A stretch of 64,000 nt of DNA from Corticium candelabrum. Lineage: Eukaryota; Porifera; Homoscleromorpha; Homosclerophorida; Plakinidae. The notes beneath the pieces were generated by a model that searched no databases, had not been told where the DNA came from, and saw only the letters and a list, made by a program, of their open reading frames with translations. Location of the stretch: NCBI RefSeq assembly GCF_963422355.1, contig NC_085100.1:1169710-1233709 (forward strand), given 5' to 3'. The position numbers and the translations under genes are program-made. Within the stretch, counting starts at the first letter, position 1; every line of letters starts with the position of its first letter. This document shows positions 47,798 through 59,600 of the stretch, piece after piece.

Positions 47798-47800
47798 CTT
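47468..47800. repeat. (AT)n-rich insertion in the right MULE TIR
   Basis: Two AT runs (about 47470-47533 and 47761-47797) bracket about 230 bp, including CCCACCTACGTGGG, at the same point of the TIR where the left copy carries the MITE. Confidence 0.8.
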
Positions 47801-48326
47801 ATAAATTATAAATTACTATTTATTAAATCACATTTAAGGTTCAAAAATACTACCATAAATACATAAATTGTGCTTTAATGTTACTAAATACTGTATTCTA
47901 ATAAATTAATAATTAGTTAATTAACTAATATCAATTAACTAGCAAAATGTACAAACCTCTGCCGTCTTGTATGATAGTTGCATCGCGAAAAGCTTTTTCT
48001 GGAGTCAATTGTTTCTCGAGAAAGTCGATTTCTGCAAAAAAACGGTTTGTAGCAACCAACATTCCCCATATTGGGGCTCTCCTTTCACTAGCCACTGTCG
48101 CTTACTCAGTGTGGTAACTGATCGCAGAGAAAGCGCAATTCCCACGATCTGGCAGCATAACACCTCACATTTCTAGCCATTTGTGCACGTGAGAATGGTC
48201 TACTGTGCACGTGCAAGTTAAACTTATCCAGGTTATGTATCCTGGATGTGTGTGTGAAGTGGACCCAAAAAAATTTGCCTCGACTCTAACTCTTCGCCAG
48301 CTCTCTGGTCTGGAAGTTCGAGGCTC

Positions 48327-49105
48327 TACGTAATGAGATGTTGTCCTAGTGTACAGATTGAAGTTTGTCAGCAGTAGTTTACCAACTACTGCATAATTAA
48401 ATACTATTACTGAAATCACACAAATTTGTTCTGCCTAAATGTTGAAACCGTACAATATTTCCTAGAACCCGCAAAATTTCTTCTTTTACGTGTTCTTCGT
48501 TGACCAACTATGTCATCACAGTGCCGTCTCGATTTCTTTGTTAGAATACATCTACAGCAATGAATAAACTCTGCCAGTCTTAATTAAAGGTTTGACTCTA
48601 ACCTGTAGTTTCTTCAGTTACACATTTTCTTTATGGTAAAATGTACTAACTACAATAATTTCCATGGACTCCCTACAGTGAATTAAGTGAGTTAGTTTGA
48701 TGCGAAAATAAATAAGTACAGCTATTCTCGAAACATCAACTTCCGCTCTGTACACGTACACGGTCACAAACGAATGCATCACGTGAGTGACGTCTGAACG
48801 TGTACTGTACGCTCGAACGACAATTAAGGGCGGGGCTAAACGAAGCAGACTCCAATTTGTGCACTACATAACAAACAATTCAAATGAAACCGCTGGATAA
48901 TGACAAGATTGCAATACGTCTTGTCAGTCTGCTATGGTAAGTGGTGTTTTGCACAGCTGATCTTCACAGCGCATGTTGTTGTCTTGCTTCTTTACATGCA
49001 GTGCTACTTCTCATCTCAATCTAGACTAGATTACAAATTAGACAACAAAAGCTACAGCGTCATTGTCATGATCTAAATAAACGAGCTCTGTAGTTCAAGC
49101 AGGGA
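48327..49105. other. Spacer between the MULE and the next cluster gene
   Basis: Presumed promoter region of the following gene. No coding frame is supported. Confidence 0.5.
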
Positions 49106-49654
49106 ATGAACAGCGTTTTCTTTGTTTGTGTGTCACTCGTTCTCGTCGTGTCGTTTACCTCTGTGAGAGCCGTTCGAGTAAGTAGTCAAGTTCTTCTCTC
49201 CTATTGTCTCTGTTGATATGTTGTGTGTGGCTTTCAGTGTAACAACGAGACGGACTGCCGAGAAGATCAATGCTGTCTTTTCAAGACGATCAACAGCACA
49301 ACAGGCAAATGCAAAAGGTTGAGACGAGAACGTCAAAGCTGTGCCATACCCGACGACGACGGCGTATCGATTAGCAGATGTCCATGTCTAGGCAACCTGA
49401 CGTGCCAAACCAACACATCAAACAATACTCGTTCCGGCGAAGATCGTGATCGTCCTGCAGGCGGTCGCGAGGAAGATCGCGAACCGCGTCCTAAAAAACC
49501 AAAAGGTCGTGACCGTCCTACTCGACGTCCAAAGAAAGAAAAGAGTGACCGTGATCGTCCTGAAAAAACCCGTAAGAAGGACCGTCCTGCAAAACGTCCG
49601 AAACAAGGTCGTCAGCCTGAGCGACGAGACAAAGGACGGTGCATGAGTGCTTGA
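49106..49654 (+). CDS. Secreted single-domain Cys-rich protein with Arg/Lys/Pro tail
   Basis: Not recognised as a named gene. Exon 1 (49106-49177) encodes the signal peptide MNSVFFVCVSLVLVVSFTSV plus four residues and ends in phase 0. Exon 2 (49238-49654) starts at the first Cys. The product is 162 aa. The Cys domain shows C-x5-C-x4-CC, GKC, SC, RCPC and NLTC, as in the multi-domain gene downstream, including the Asn-Leu-Thr glycosylation sequon. The tail is strongly basic, made of RDRP, KKPKGRDRP and KKEKSDRDRP units, with a lone Cys near the end (GRCMSA) that may complete the last disulphide. The exon plan matches the rest of the cluster. A matrix- or polyanion-binding role is possible, inferred from charge only. 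Confidence 0.85.
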
Positions 49655-50302
49655 TGTGCATGCACTCACAATTGACTTGTCATTTGATTGTGCTAACAAG
49701 CAGCTAGTATGGTAGACATGATCATGATCGATCAAGCACGTCATCATCTAGGTCTTAGCACCTGCATACTATTCGTACGACACAGCACGTCGACTGCAAC
49801 TGCACGAAAAACGGCAAATAAAAATAAATATTTGTATTTATCTACTGCAAGTTCTGGTCTGGCATCAAACGCCCTAAGAATTTCACTTCACAGTCAAGTG
49901 AGACGCCATGCGTCGGGCCCTAACCCTAGAACCATTCTACAGTAACCGAGAGTCGACCTCGACGGTAACATTAATCTAGAGAAGAGACACCCAGGTTAAC
50001 ATGCATTTGCTTGTGTACTGTCGCAATAAATAGATCCATCGTGTTGCTGCGTGCAAAAGCATCCTGCTAATTACGAGCTTCTCACCATGCAGTTCCCTGT
50101 AGACACACATCTCTAACGACAACGATTCCTAGCTGCTACAACCTGTCAACGTTGCCTCGACCGTGTTAACAAACCAGCCATAGTTTCACTATGTAGGTGA
50201 TAGAGAAGGTGCGTCTAACTCGTTCTGTGCAACGACATCTCCGTTATCGGTCATTCCTACATTCAGTGCCCAGAGCTCGTGCACTGATCGAGATCCGTCG
50301 TC
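49655..50302. other. Intergenic spacer
   Basis: 3' UTR of the small basic gene and presumed promoter of the next. A + frame at 49709-49945 has no support. Confidence 0.5.
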
Positions 50303-51429
50303 ATGAGAATCATTTCTCTATTCTCAATTCTGCTAATATGTGCGGCCATGCCTAAACACAAGAAAAAGGTAACTCAACATTACAGATAGAAATAAAGCCA
50401 AGCCGCTTTCTGTATCGTTCAGACTACTAGCTCCGCGATGCCACACAACTCAAGGTATTAAATTTGTCACTGTGTTATTTGGTAGCCAAAAAATGGCTGT
50501 GAGTCTACGTCAGACTGCCAGGAAAACGAATGCTGCGTCATGATGGGACGGTACCGCTTTCAATGCAAACGATCACCGAGTGAAGGCGAGACATGCAGCC
50601 AAGACGAGTGTTCGTGTCCTTCGGGGTTAGAATGCGGTATGTACAAGACGAAAGGCAAGAAAGACAAAAAGACGGTGTGCAAAGAGCCTAATGCAAATTC
50701 AACGATGACTCCACCGATACACGGTCCAGTTAAGAATATGAAAAAAAATGTATTAGAGTATACAGTTTTCCTACCTGTAACAATCACTCTAATGTGTTGG
50801 CTGTTTGTCTACTGTAGAGATGCCAACAAGACTCTGACTGCGATCCCGATTATTGCTGTACGAAAAAGGGTCCTAAGATACACACGTGCAATAAAGCACC
50901 AGGCGAAAATGAGAGCTGTCGTGTAGACGAATGCTCATGTGCTGAAGGCCTAGAATGTCAACTGGACCGTAAAGCAGCTAGACAACCGCCTAAACCGATG
51001 AAACCAAAGCCACAACCGCATAAATCGAAAAAAGGAAAGCTAACGTCTCCTAAAACACATACTCATGGCTACTGTCGACCAACAACTGCTAGAGATCCGA
51101 ATCCTACATCAGTACCTACAACCGTTTTTCGGACAACTACAGAGACTCAGAGCTCTACCTCAACATCTACATCACCTCTGGCATCTGTAGAGGCTCTGAA
51201 CCCTACATCAGCTGTGAAATCGATGGAAACACCCGAAGTGGTGACAACGACGCCTTCAACAATGACAACAAGTTCGATTCCAACGTCAACGTCGGTAACG
51301 TCACCGATGTCGACTACCGAACAGACACAAAGGCCCAGAGTTAAGTCAACAGACACAACAGAGTGGAAAAGTGAAAGTGGTGAAATGATACCAAGTGAAA
51401 CTACCGAGTCAATGGTTGTAATCGAGTGA
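50303..51429 (+). CDS. Secreted protein with two colipase-like domains and Thr/Ser-rich tail
   Basis: Exons 50303-50368 (signal peptide MRIISLFSILLICAAM, phase 0), 50486-50749 and 50818-51429, for 313 aa. Each of exons 2 and 3 begins just before one Cys domain. Domain 1 has C-x5-C-x4-CC, then FQC, TC, CSC, LEC and TVC. Domain 2 has RCQQDSDCDPDYCC, HTC, SC, CSC and LEC. A Pro/Lys linker (KPMKPKPQPHKSKKGK) leads into about 110 residues rich in Thr, Ser and Pro, which look like a mucin-type O-glycosylated segment. Neither domain carries the NLT sequon seen elsewhere in the cluster. I placed the exon 2 donor at AAT|GTATTA because it keeps phase; the frame could otherwise run on for about 50 residues before a stop. 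Confidence 0.83.
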
Positions 51430-52192
<763 letters not shown>

Positions 52193-54747
52193 ATGAGGTC
52201 GACTTTGTTCATCTTGCTCATTATGGCAGTGATTGCAATGACGGTGGCACCACCGCCTGTAAGACAACGTGACACTGCGATCTATCCAGTCTGTGTCAAT
52301 CATTTAGTTACATGATCTTTTCATTATAGGGTAAAGGCAAGCATAAGCGTCCACGACCACCAGTGACTGATGAAGATGATACAGCCCAGCTGGATACTGA
52401 CGATCCAGTGAGTGTATAAGATATAACACACGTGTGTCTACCCCTAGAGTGTGTTCATGGGTGTAGCTTGTAATTGTCAACGTCCTTGTGTACAAATACC
52501 GCAAAGGAATTTTGAAGTAATATCCTAGACCACTGGCAATGCTAGTGACCCAGTAATGTTAATAGAAATGCTATACTAGCTAATCCACCGTCATGCTGGA
52601 AGTCATCTGTGCCCCAAACACACAATAAATTTAAAAATCTGTAGTTCTAAGCCAATCCTAATCACTTGTACTCAGTTTAGCGGTATATTACCAATCATGT
52701 AGACTGCATGCATGGCCACGCAAGAGTATTATCGGCGTAACACCCAGACGTTACCAGACATATCTAGACCCGAGATCTGAATGCCCAATGATGTGGCAGT
52801 AGCTCATGTTGTCTGTGAGGTCTGTGTGTTCAACAAACTCCACAAAATCTACACTCTCTTTAGAGTGGCGCTTAATTGTTTTGCGATTTTTGCGATTTAG
52901 CATTCAAGCGCTTGCTTAATTGTTGGTCTCCTCCAAACGGTGATTTGGTGATACCTAGTCAATCATGTCACTTGCTATACAAACGTAATAATAAATTGAC
53001 TGCTCACAAAAGACAAATTTAGAACCTTCAATCCTTCTGTCACACGTATATACAGTTTGATGGTTCCTAGGTGTAGCCACTTTACCAGTACTACCACTAC
53101 ATCACATCTATTTCTTTTCTTCTCATTGATTCGGTGAAAACTCATTCCCACAGTAGCATTATCGGCTGCAGTTCAAGAAAGAACCCATACTGTCGTGTTC
53201 TTCATTTGTCTTATTGTTTATGGCAATGCTACAATCACTGCATATGACATGTCTAGATATCTAGTCAGTGTCTTTAGACTAGTTACATGATCTTTTATTA
53301 TAGGACAAAGGACACAAAGACAAACCAAAGCGTCCACCTCCACTGAAATCTAAAGGACCACCTACTTCAGAAAATGATACAGTTGCTGATGATAAAGTAA
53401 GTATAGATATACCAAATTGAATAGACATACAAAAGAACATTGACTTTGACTTTCTTCATTTGTCTTATTGTTTATGGCAGTGACTACAATCACTGCATGT
53501 GACATATCTAGATATCTAGTCTGTGTTTTGACTAGTTACATGATCTTTCATAGGACAAAGGACATAAAGACAAACCAAAGGATCCACCTCCACTGAAATC
53601 TAAACAACCACATACTCCTAAAAATGATACAGCTGCTGATGATAAAGTAAGTACTCTTTATTTAATTCAGACAACAGATCAGCATTTACTCGTGATATGT
53701 GAATGTACGAACTCTCGATCCAATCAGAGATGTCTACAGCCAATATCGAAAAGCTGACCATGTGTGCACTTTCTAAGATCCTCATTTTAGTTATCATTCC
53801 ACACTGTCTGATCATTGCATGAGTGACCAGTCAGCCTTGTATGATTAGTCAAAGACCAAAATAATCTTAACAGTAACAAACCAAAATGAAAACAACACAT
53901 ATCACCATAATTATAACATCTATCTATACATGATAAAGAACATCCACATAGGCCACACCACCAACCAGGTAACAGACCAGGTAACAGAATTATGTTTAAT
54001 TCACATCGTCACTACAGTACATGATTCTTGTAGAATCAAGGAAAAACGCGCAAAGTCTTGCAAACATGTATAGTCAGTGTGTCTTGCAACGTTTCAAACT
54101 GATTGCAGCTACAAATCAATACAACATTGATTTTTTTTTCTACAAAATAGAAAAGTCCAGCATGTGTAAAATCAAAGAAAACAAAGACCAAAGCTGAATC
54201 TGAATCTGAAGCTGGATCTGAATCGGGATCTGGATCTGGATCGGGATCTGGATCAGGTAAGAATAAAGCCCCATTTAAAATAATCCAAGACTAATCAATA
54301 GATTTCTCTTAGTAGAAGACAAAGATCACGATGATGAAGAACCACCTAAGGTGTTAAATATATACTATCATGCCTTTAGATAAAGCTTAAACTGACAGTG
54401 CATTTTCTAATCAATAGAAGCTTCCTTCAAACCGTAAACCAGGACATAAACCAAAATCTAAATCAAAGTCAAAACCAGGACATAAACCTGGGCCTAAACC
54501 TGGGCCTAAACCTGGGCCTAAACTAAGACCTGCAGAAGAAGAAGAGACTGAAGAATGCCCAACAGAAGTTGAAGTTCAAGAGCCAACCACTGCAGCTGAA
54601 ATGGAGACGACTGAGGTCATCATTGAAATGGAGACGACTGAGGTCATCATTGAAGTGGCCACAAAAGAAGCAACTGCAACCACTCCAGCTGAATTCCAGG
54701 CTACTGAGGTTGTCACTGAAGTGGCCACAAGCCTAACACCTGAGTGA
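52193..54747 (+). CDS. Secreted disordered Lys/Pro/Asp-rich protein without Cys domain
   Basis: Not a recognised family. Exons 52193-52258 (signal peptide MRSTLFILLIMAVIAMTVAP, phase 0), 52330-52407, 53304-53396, 53554-53646, 54151-54256, 54316-54350 and 54418-54747, for 180 aa, all in phase. Exons 3 and 4 are near-identical 31-codon duplicates starting DKGHKDKPK and ending ADDK. Later parts contain a Ser/Gly run (GSGSGSGSG), KPGHKPGPKPGPKPG and a Thr/Glu-rich tail with TTEVIIEMETTEVIIE duplicated. Only two Cys remain. The signal-peptide exon and phase match the other cluster genes, so it probably arose from one that lost its Cys domain. The pairing of basic and acidic blocks suggests an intrinsically disordered matrix or secretory-granule protein; this is inference. 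Confidence 0.75.
52960..53250 (+). pseudogene. Decayed copy of the gene's own promoter and first exon within its intron
   Basis: About 290 bp in the intron before exon 53304 align with 51990-52240, including GATGGTTCCT, TTTCTTTTCTTCTCATT and the exon-1 coding stretch (here GTTCTTCATTTGTCTTATTG). The start codon is no longer present. A shorter third copy lies at about 53445-53500, ahead of exon 53554. Confidence 0.7.
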
Positions 54748-55139
54748 TCAATGACACCAATCGATTTGAACTCAAACAACAACTGGTGGAAAAAATTTGT
54801 GGGATACGCTGCAAGCTGCATGTGTGCTTTTGTTTTGTGGTAACTGCAACACAGTTGTGTTTTGTCTTCAAGTAACTAGAAAAAGTAAGGTCAGTCAACA
54901 TTTGTTGCCTGCCTGCACACCACGAATTAAAATGTGCATAATATTTAAATACTTGAGTTCACTGTGCACCACAAACATTGCTTATGCAAGTAGCCCAGCC
55001 TGTTCATAAATTCTGCTTTGTAGACAAAGTAGAGTTTTACTAGTTAAGCTGTACGTGCAGAAAACTTGATAATATAGTTTCTTTCCAAAACTTTCATTCA
55101 ATCGAGAAGATCTGGGTTTTTGGGTATACCACTATTTAT
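54748..55139. other. Intergenic spacer
   Basis: 3' UTR of the disordered-protein gene. Nothing else was recognised. Confidence 0.5.
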
Positions 55140-55783
55140 TAAATGCAGGTGCTACAACCATCACCATGCATCACCATGCAGCAGCAATGTCGACTGCAGA
55201 AATAGTAAATGCTGTCTCCGTATTGCATGTGCCAGTCTTGGAAAGAGTTCTAAGATGGCTAAGGTCTCTGTCTGCAGTAAAATTCCCAACATGGTAATCC
55301 ATGTCACTCTCGGCATATAGGACTGTCAAACAAAGATACTATAGATGATGCAAGTACTGCCCGATAGCCAGAAGAAATGTGAGACATACAAGAAAGAAAC
55401 AAAGCAAATAATTGATGGCTAGTCTGCACGTCAAAACCAACACCAACATTGAATTGAGTATGTAAGAGTATGTAATAAAAATTATAGCACCTTTTCATTG
55501 ACAGTGCAACAGTAACCAAGGCTGTGGAACTGGACAGTGCTGTCTGCAAATTATTGTCTTGTCCAAAGATTCAAACAATCAGTTGACACCAGATCGTGTT
55601 GCTTTCTGTCTCCCTAGACCTGAAGAGGGTAACAGCAAGATATGTGATCCCGGGGATCTATTCTTGTGCCCATGTATAAATGGTCTTTCATGTGTCACAC
55701 ATATAGAGACAACCATCATAATGAGATACAAGCAGGAAAGAGCCTATAAATTTACACCACTCCAAGTGTATGTCACTTACTGA
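55140..55783 (+). pseudogene. Fragment of a multi-domain Cys-rich gene
   Basis: Two pieces on + resemble exons of the large gene that follows. The first, about 55150-55295, reads CSSNVDCRNSKCCLRIACAS then VSVCSKIP, the first half of a Cys domain, and then stops. The second, from 55504, reads CGTGQCCLQI, DRVAFCLPRPEEGNSKICDP and CPCINGLSCVTHIETT, and matches the variant last domain of that gene (DSVSFCLSAPGENERCDP). No signal-peptide exon is seen and the mucin tail is absent. It is probably a broken duplicate of the 3' end of the neighbour, though a short transcribed gene cannot be excluded. Confidence 0.6.
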
Positions 55784-56681
55784 AAAAGAATCATACATAC
55801 CTCATCTAGGTGAGATAGTTTTTTGCCTTCTGTTTATCAACACCTGCTCAATGTGAAAATTTTAGTCCAAGTGATAACCTTAATTCTCTGTCTGTGCAGC
55901 ACAAACCTCTTGTGTTAAGCAGACAGACAGACACGGTGTTGACAAATGTGTCAACCATGATGTATACAAACAATTAAGACAAAGACTACACCAACAGTGT
56001 AACGACAATTGGAACACCAACATCTTAGTACAGGTTAGCAATAAAGAGCAGGCGTCATAGTGATGTGCTGTGTCAAGCACAGTCACAGTCACCCATCATA
56101 TCAATCCTCCAACACCAGTGGTCACTGTAATGCAATACACCAAACTCTGATCCATAACTTCTGTGTAATTGAAGTGATTGTGACCGCGTCAGTTAGCCTA
56201 TTGTACGGACATCACATCGGTAACTGTTGTGTGGTATATTAGATCGCTGTAGATTAAATTGAAAGTCACATTGACTTATAAACTGCAAATCTAAACAGAT
56301 ACTTTCATTCTGAATGAAGTAAGTCTACGCAATAGAACAATTGCTGCGTGCTCAAACTAAATCCCTGGCATTCATCAGTATTGACCCCACACAAAAGGCA
56401 TCAATAGCAGACATTGATCTACACAGCACTAGTAATGTACAAAAATGTCCACTGCCTTTTACCATTCTGGACTTTCTTACTACAAGTGGCGGTAACAAGC
56501 ACAGTCGGTTAGTATCGACGCGATAAAACTATCCAACACCTGTGCGCCAGCTTGCTATGAGCTAGACTACAGATCAGTCAGGTGACGACACCTAAGCGGA
56601 TGACGTCGTGATCAGTGGCTCCTTGTCATTGACTGCTTAAAATCATCCTCTTGCCAATCCAGTCTCACAGCTGTCAATGAC
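55784..56681. other. Spacer before the 14-domain gene
   Basis: An open stretch at about 55900-56034 on + (TSCVKQTDRHGVDKCVNHDV) ends at a possible donor and could be one more exon of the broken copy. Otherwise nothing was recognised. Confidence 0.4.
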
Positions 56682-59600
56682 ATGAAGCTCACCATCGTCT
56701 TTTGCGTCCTTTTACTTGGTCTTGCTATCGGTCCTCCCGCACACAAGCAATGTCAGATTCCGAGTCTGGTAAAATTAAGCTACAAAACACAACATTTTGT
56801 TGTTGACTGATTGCTTTTCCGCAGTGTCAGACGGATTCAGACTGCACTCCTGACGAATGTTGTCAAGAGGTGACGTGCGGACGAGATTCCGGTTCCTACT
56901 GTATTACAGCACCAATAAGAAATGGATTCTGCGATCCGGACGAGGAATTTTCCTGTGCATGTGTGGGAAATTTGACTTGCCATACACAACATGATCACAA
57001 ACATACAAAACCCAATAGCGAGCTTAAGAAATATCTAGAAGACATATGCAAATATGACTCTTATTCACACCATAGACACGACTGTCCAAAAAAGCCTCAT
57101 CATAAGGGCGTTCTCAAACATCATGAATACGTTTGTAAAACGGTGTCTGGTGATGTCTTAAGCTCTGGCGTGAAGATGCTACAGAAACAGCAGGTAAATT
57201 GTATTATCAAAATGTAATGCAATTGCATTTCAAGAATGCATGATCCCGTTGCAGCTGCAGTGTAATGACGAGAACCAATGCGGACCTAATGAATGCTGCC
57301 TCCAGATTTCATGTAACAGTATTGAAAAAAAGCCAAAGGTTGACGTGTTGACAGTCTGTAGTTTGATTCCACAAATTGATCATCCATGCCATCTTGGATC
57401 AAACGAGGTAGCATTCACATGTCCTTGCGGACAAAACCTCACTTGTAGTCACTCTGAAGGCACTAAATACGGACAATACAGAGAGAAGTACTACAAATGT
57501 CTCTGCAAACACTCAGACGACACCAAAAAGTGTGACAAATATAAGAAAGACATGGAACGGTACCAAAGCAACCCGGGCTCGGTCTGCAGGTCTGACACAC
57601 ATGCAACATCACTGGTACTGGTTTAGTTTACAAATTTACTTTTTCCCTAAGTCCTCTTGTACATATAGTTTGTTGTCTTCTAGTCTACACACTGCAGTGC
57701 CTGCAGTGATAATCAATGCTGCTTGCAGATCGCATGCAAACGCATTGAACAGAAACCTAAAGTTGACACCATCAGTGTCTGCAGTGCAATACCACGCAAT
57801 GGAGACTATTGTGATTCCCGATCAACAGGAACCACGTTGGCATGTCGGTGTGCACAGAATTACACTTGCAGCAGCTCTGGTAGCACAAAATATGCTGAAA
57901 TCAGAGAGAAATTTTATCGGTGTCTCTGCCGACACCCCGATGATTCAAAAAAGTGTGAAAAATACAAAAGAGACATGGAGAAATATGGAAACAACCCGGG
58001 ATGGGTTTGCAGACTCTCAACGGAACCGATGGTATATAACCATTAGTTCTAATTAAACTTCAAGCTAGCTAACACACATTGATCGTTTGTATTGCCAGTT
58101 CCAACAGTGTGGTGGTAGCAGCTGTAGCTCAAACCAGTGCTGTTTGCAGATCTCATGTAACAAAATCGAGGAAAAACCAAAAGTCGACACACTATCGGTC
58201 TGCAGTTCAGTACCCCAGAAAGGAGAACCATGCGATTCTGGCTCAGCAGGAACATCATTAACTTGTTCTTGCGGACAAAACCTGACTTGTAGCCAAGCTG
58301 AAAACACGAGACTGAGCTACTACCGTGAGAGATACTACAAGTGCTTGTGTAGGTATCCAGACAAATCAGATAGATGCAACCGCTACAAAGAGAACGTGGA
58401 AAAACATGCAAGCAATGCAGAAGCAGTTTGTGGACTGGACTCTAAACGGCAACAACAGAAGATGGTACTATTTCCCTGTCGATAATAAAAAAAACTTTGA
58501 ATTTCTTGTATTGACAGTGTGACAACTCTGCTTGTGGTGACGAAGAGTGCTGTCTGAGCATATCGTGTAACCTCATCGAGAAGAAAACTAAAGTAGACAC
58601 AATCAACGTTTGCAGTGCGATACCACAGGATGGAGACCCGTGTGATCATGGCGCAACCGGAGCTGCACTGTCTTGTCCGTGTGCTCAAAACCTCACATGC
58701 ATCAAAGATGAAAGCACTAGATATGGATATCACAAAGAAAAGTACTACAAATGTCTCTGCAACTATGGGAAAGACTCCGAGAAATGTGAAAAGTACAAGA
58801 ATGATATGAACGAACACAGAGACAAACCAGGACCAGTATGTAGATTGACAACATTCACACAACGCCAGGTATCACAAACTATACCATCACAAGTAAGACT
58901 ATAACTGTTGGTTGTATTCTCTGAACAGTGTGGCTTCAAGAGTTGCAGTGATAATTATTGCTGCCTGACAATAGACTGCAATAGCATTGAAAAGAAACCA
59001 AAAGTGAACACTTTAAGTGAGTGCAGTGCAATTCCACTGAATGGCGATCCATGTGATAGTGGCTCAGATAACACTGGACTAGAGTGTTCTTGTGGACAAA
59101 ATCTTACATGCAGTAAAACAGAAAGCACAAGGTATGCATACTACAGACAGAAGTACTACGCATGTCTTTGCAGATATCCACACGACTCCAAGAAATGTGA
59201 TAAATACAAGAAAGAAATTGAGAAACGGAGAACCAATCCAGGACCAGTCTGTGAGGCAGCGATAGCAACATCAGCTGTAGTAAGTCCACATGATTGACAT
59301 TGTCATCATCAGACTACCTATGATTATGACCGTTGCAGTGTGGTCAGTGTGGCGACAATATTTGTAATGCAGATCAGTGCTGCTTACATATTACATGCAG
59401 CAGCTTAGATAAGAAACCAAAGGTGGACACACTGTCTGTTTGCGCTGCAATACCAAAAGAAGGAGAGCCTTGTGATCTTGGCTCGGCAGGAACACTGTTG
59501 ACTTGCCCATGTGAACTGAATCTGACTTGCAGCCATTTGAAGAGCACTAGACTTAGCTACTACAGACAAAAGTATTACAAATGCTTGTGCAAATACCCAG

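Larger units (their letters stand above)
39267..48326. mobile_element. MULE (Mutator-like) DNA transposon, 9.06 kb, with long TIRs
   Basis: Inverted terminal repeats run from 39267 to about 40542 and from about 47188 to 48326. Each is roughly 850 bp once private insertions are removed. Shared blocks include GCCTCGAACTTCCAGACC at the tip, CGACTTTCTCGAGAAACA, and TTGTTCTGAACACTCATTCT near the inner edge. TACGTA lies directly outside both ends. The inner part carries, on the minus strand, a Ulp1-like protease region and a MULE transposase with SWIM motif. Coding frames change often, so the element looks decayed. It has received a Tc1/mariner-type MITE in the left TIR, a TA-rich insertion in the right TIR and a hAT-type element inside. 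It lies within the secreted-protein cluster. Confidence 0.85.

Noticed and set aside
49709-49945. Small + frame between two cluster genes
   Set aside because: No signal peptide, no Cys domain and no family resemblance.
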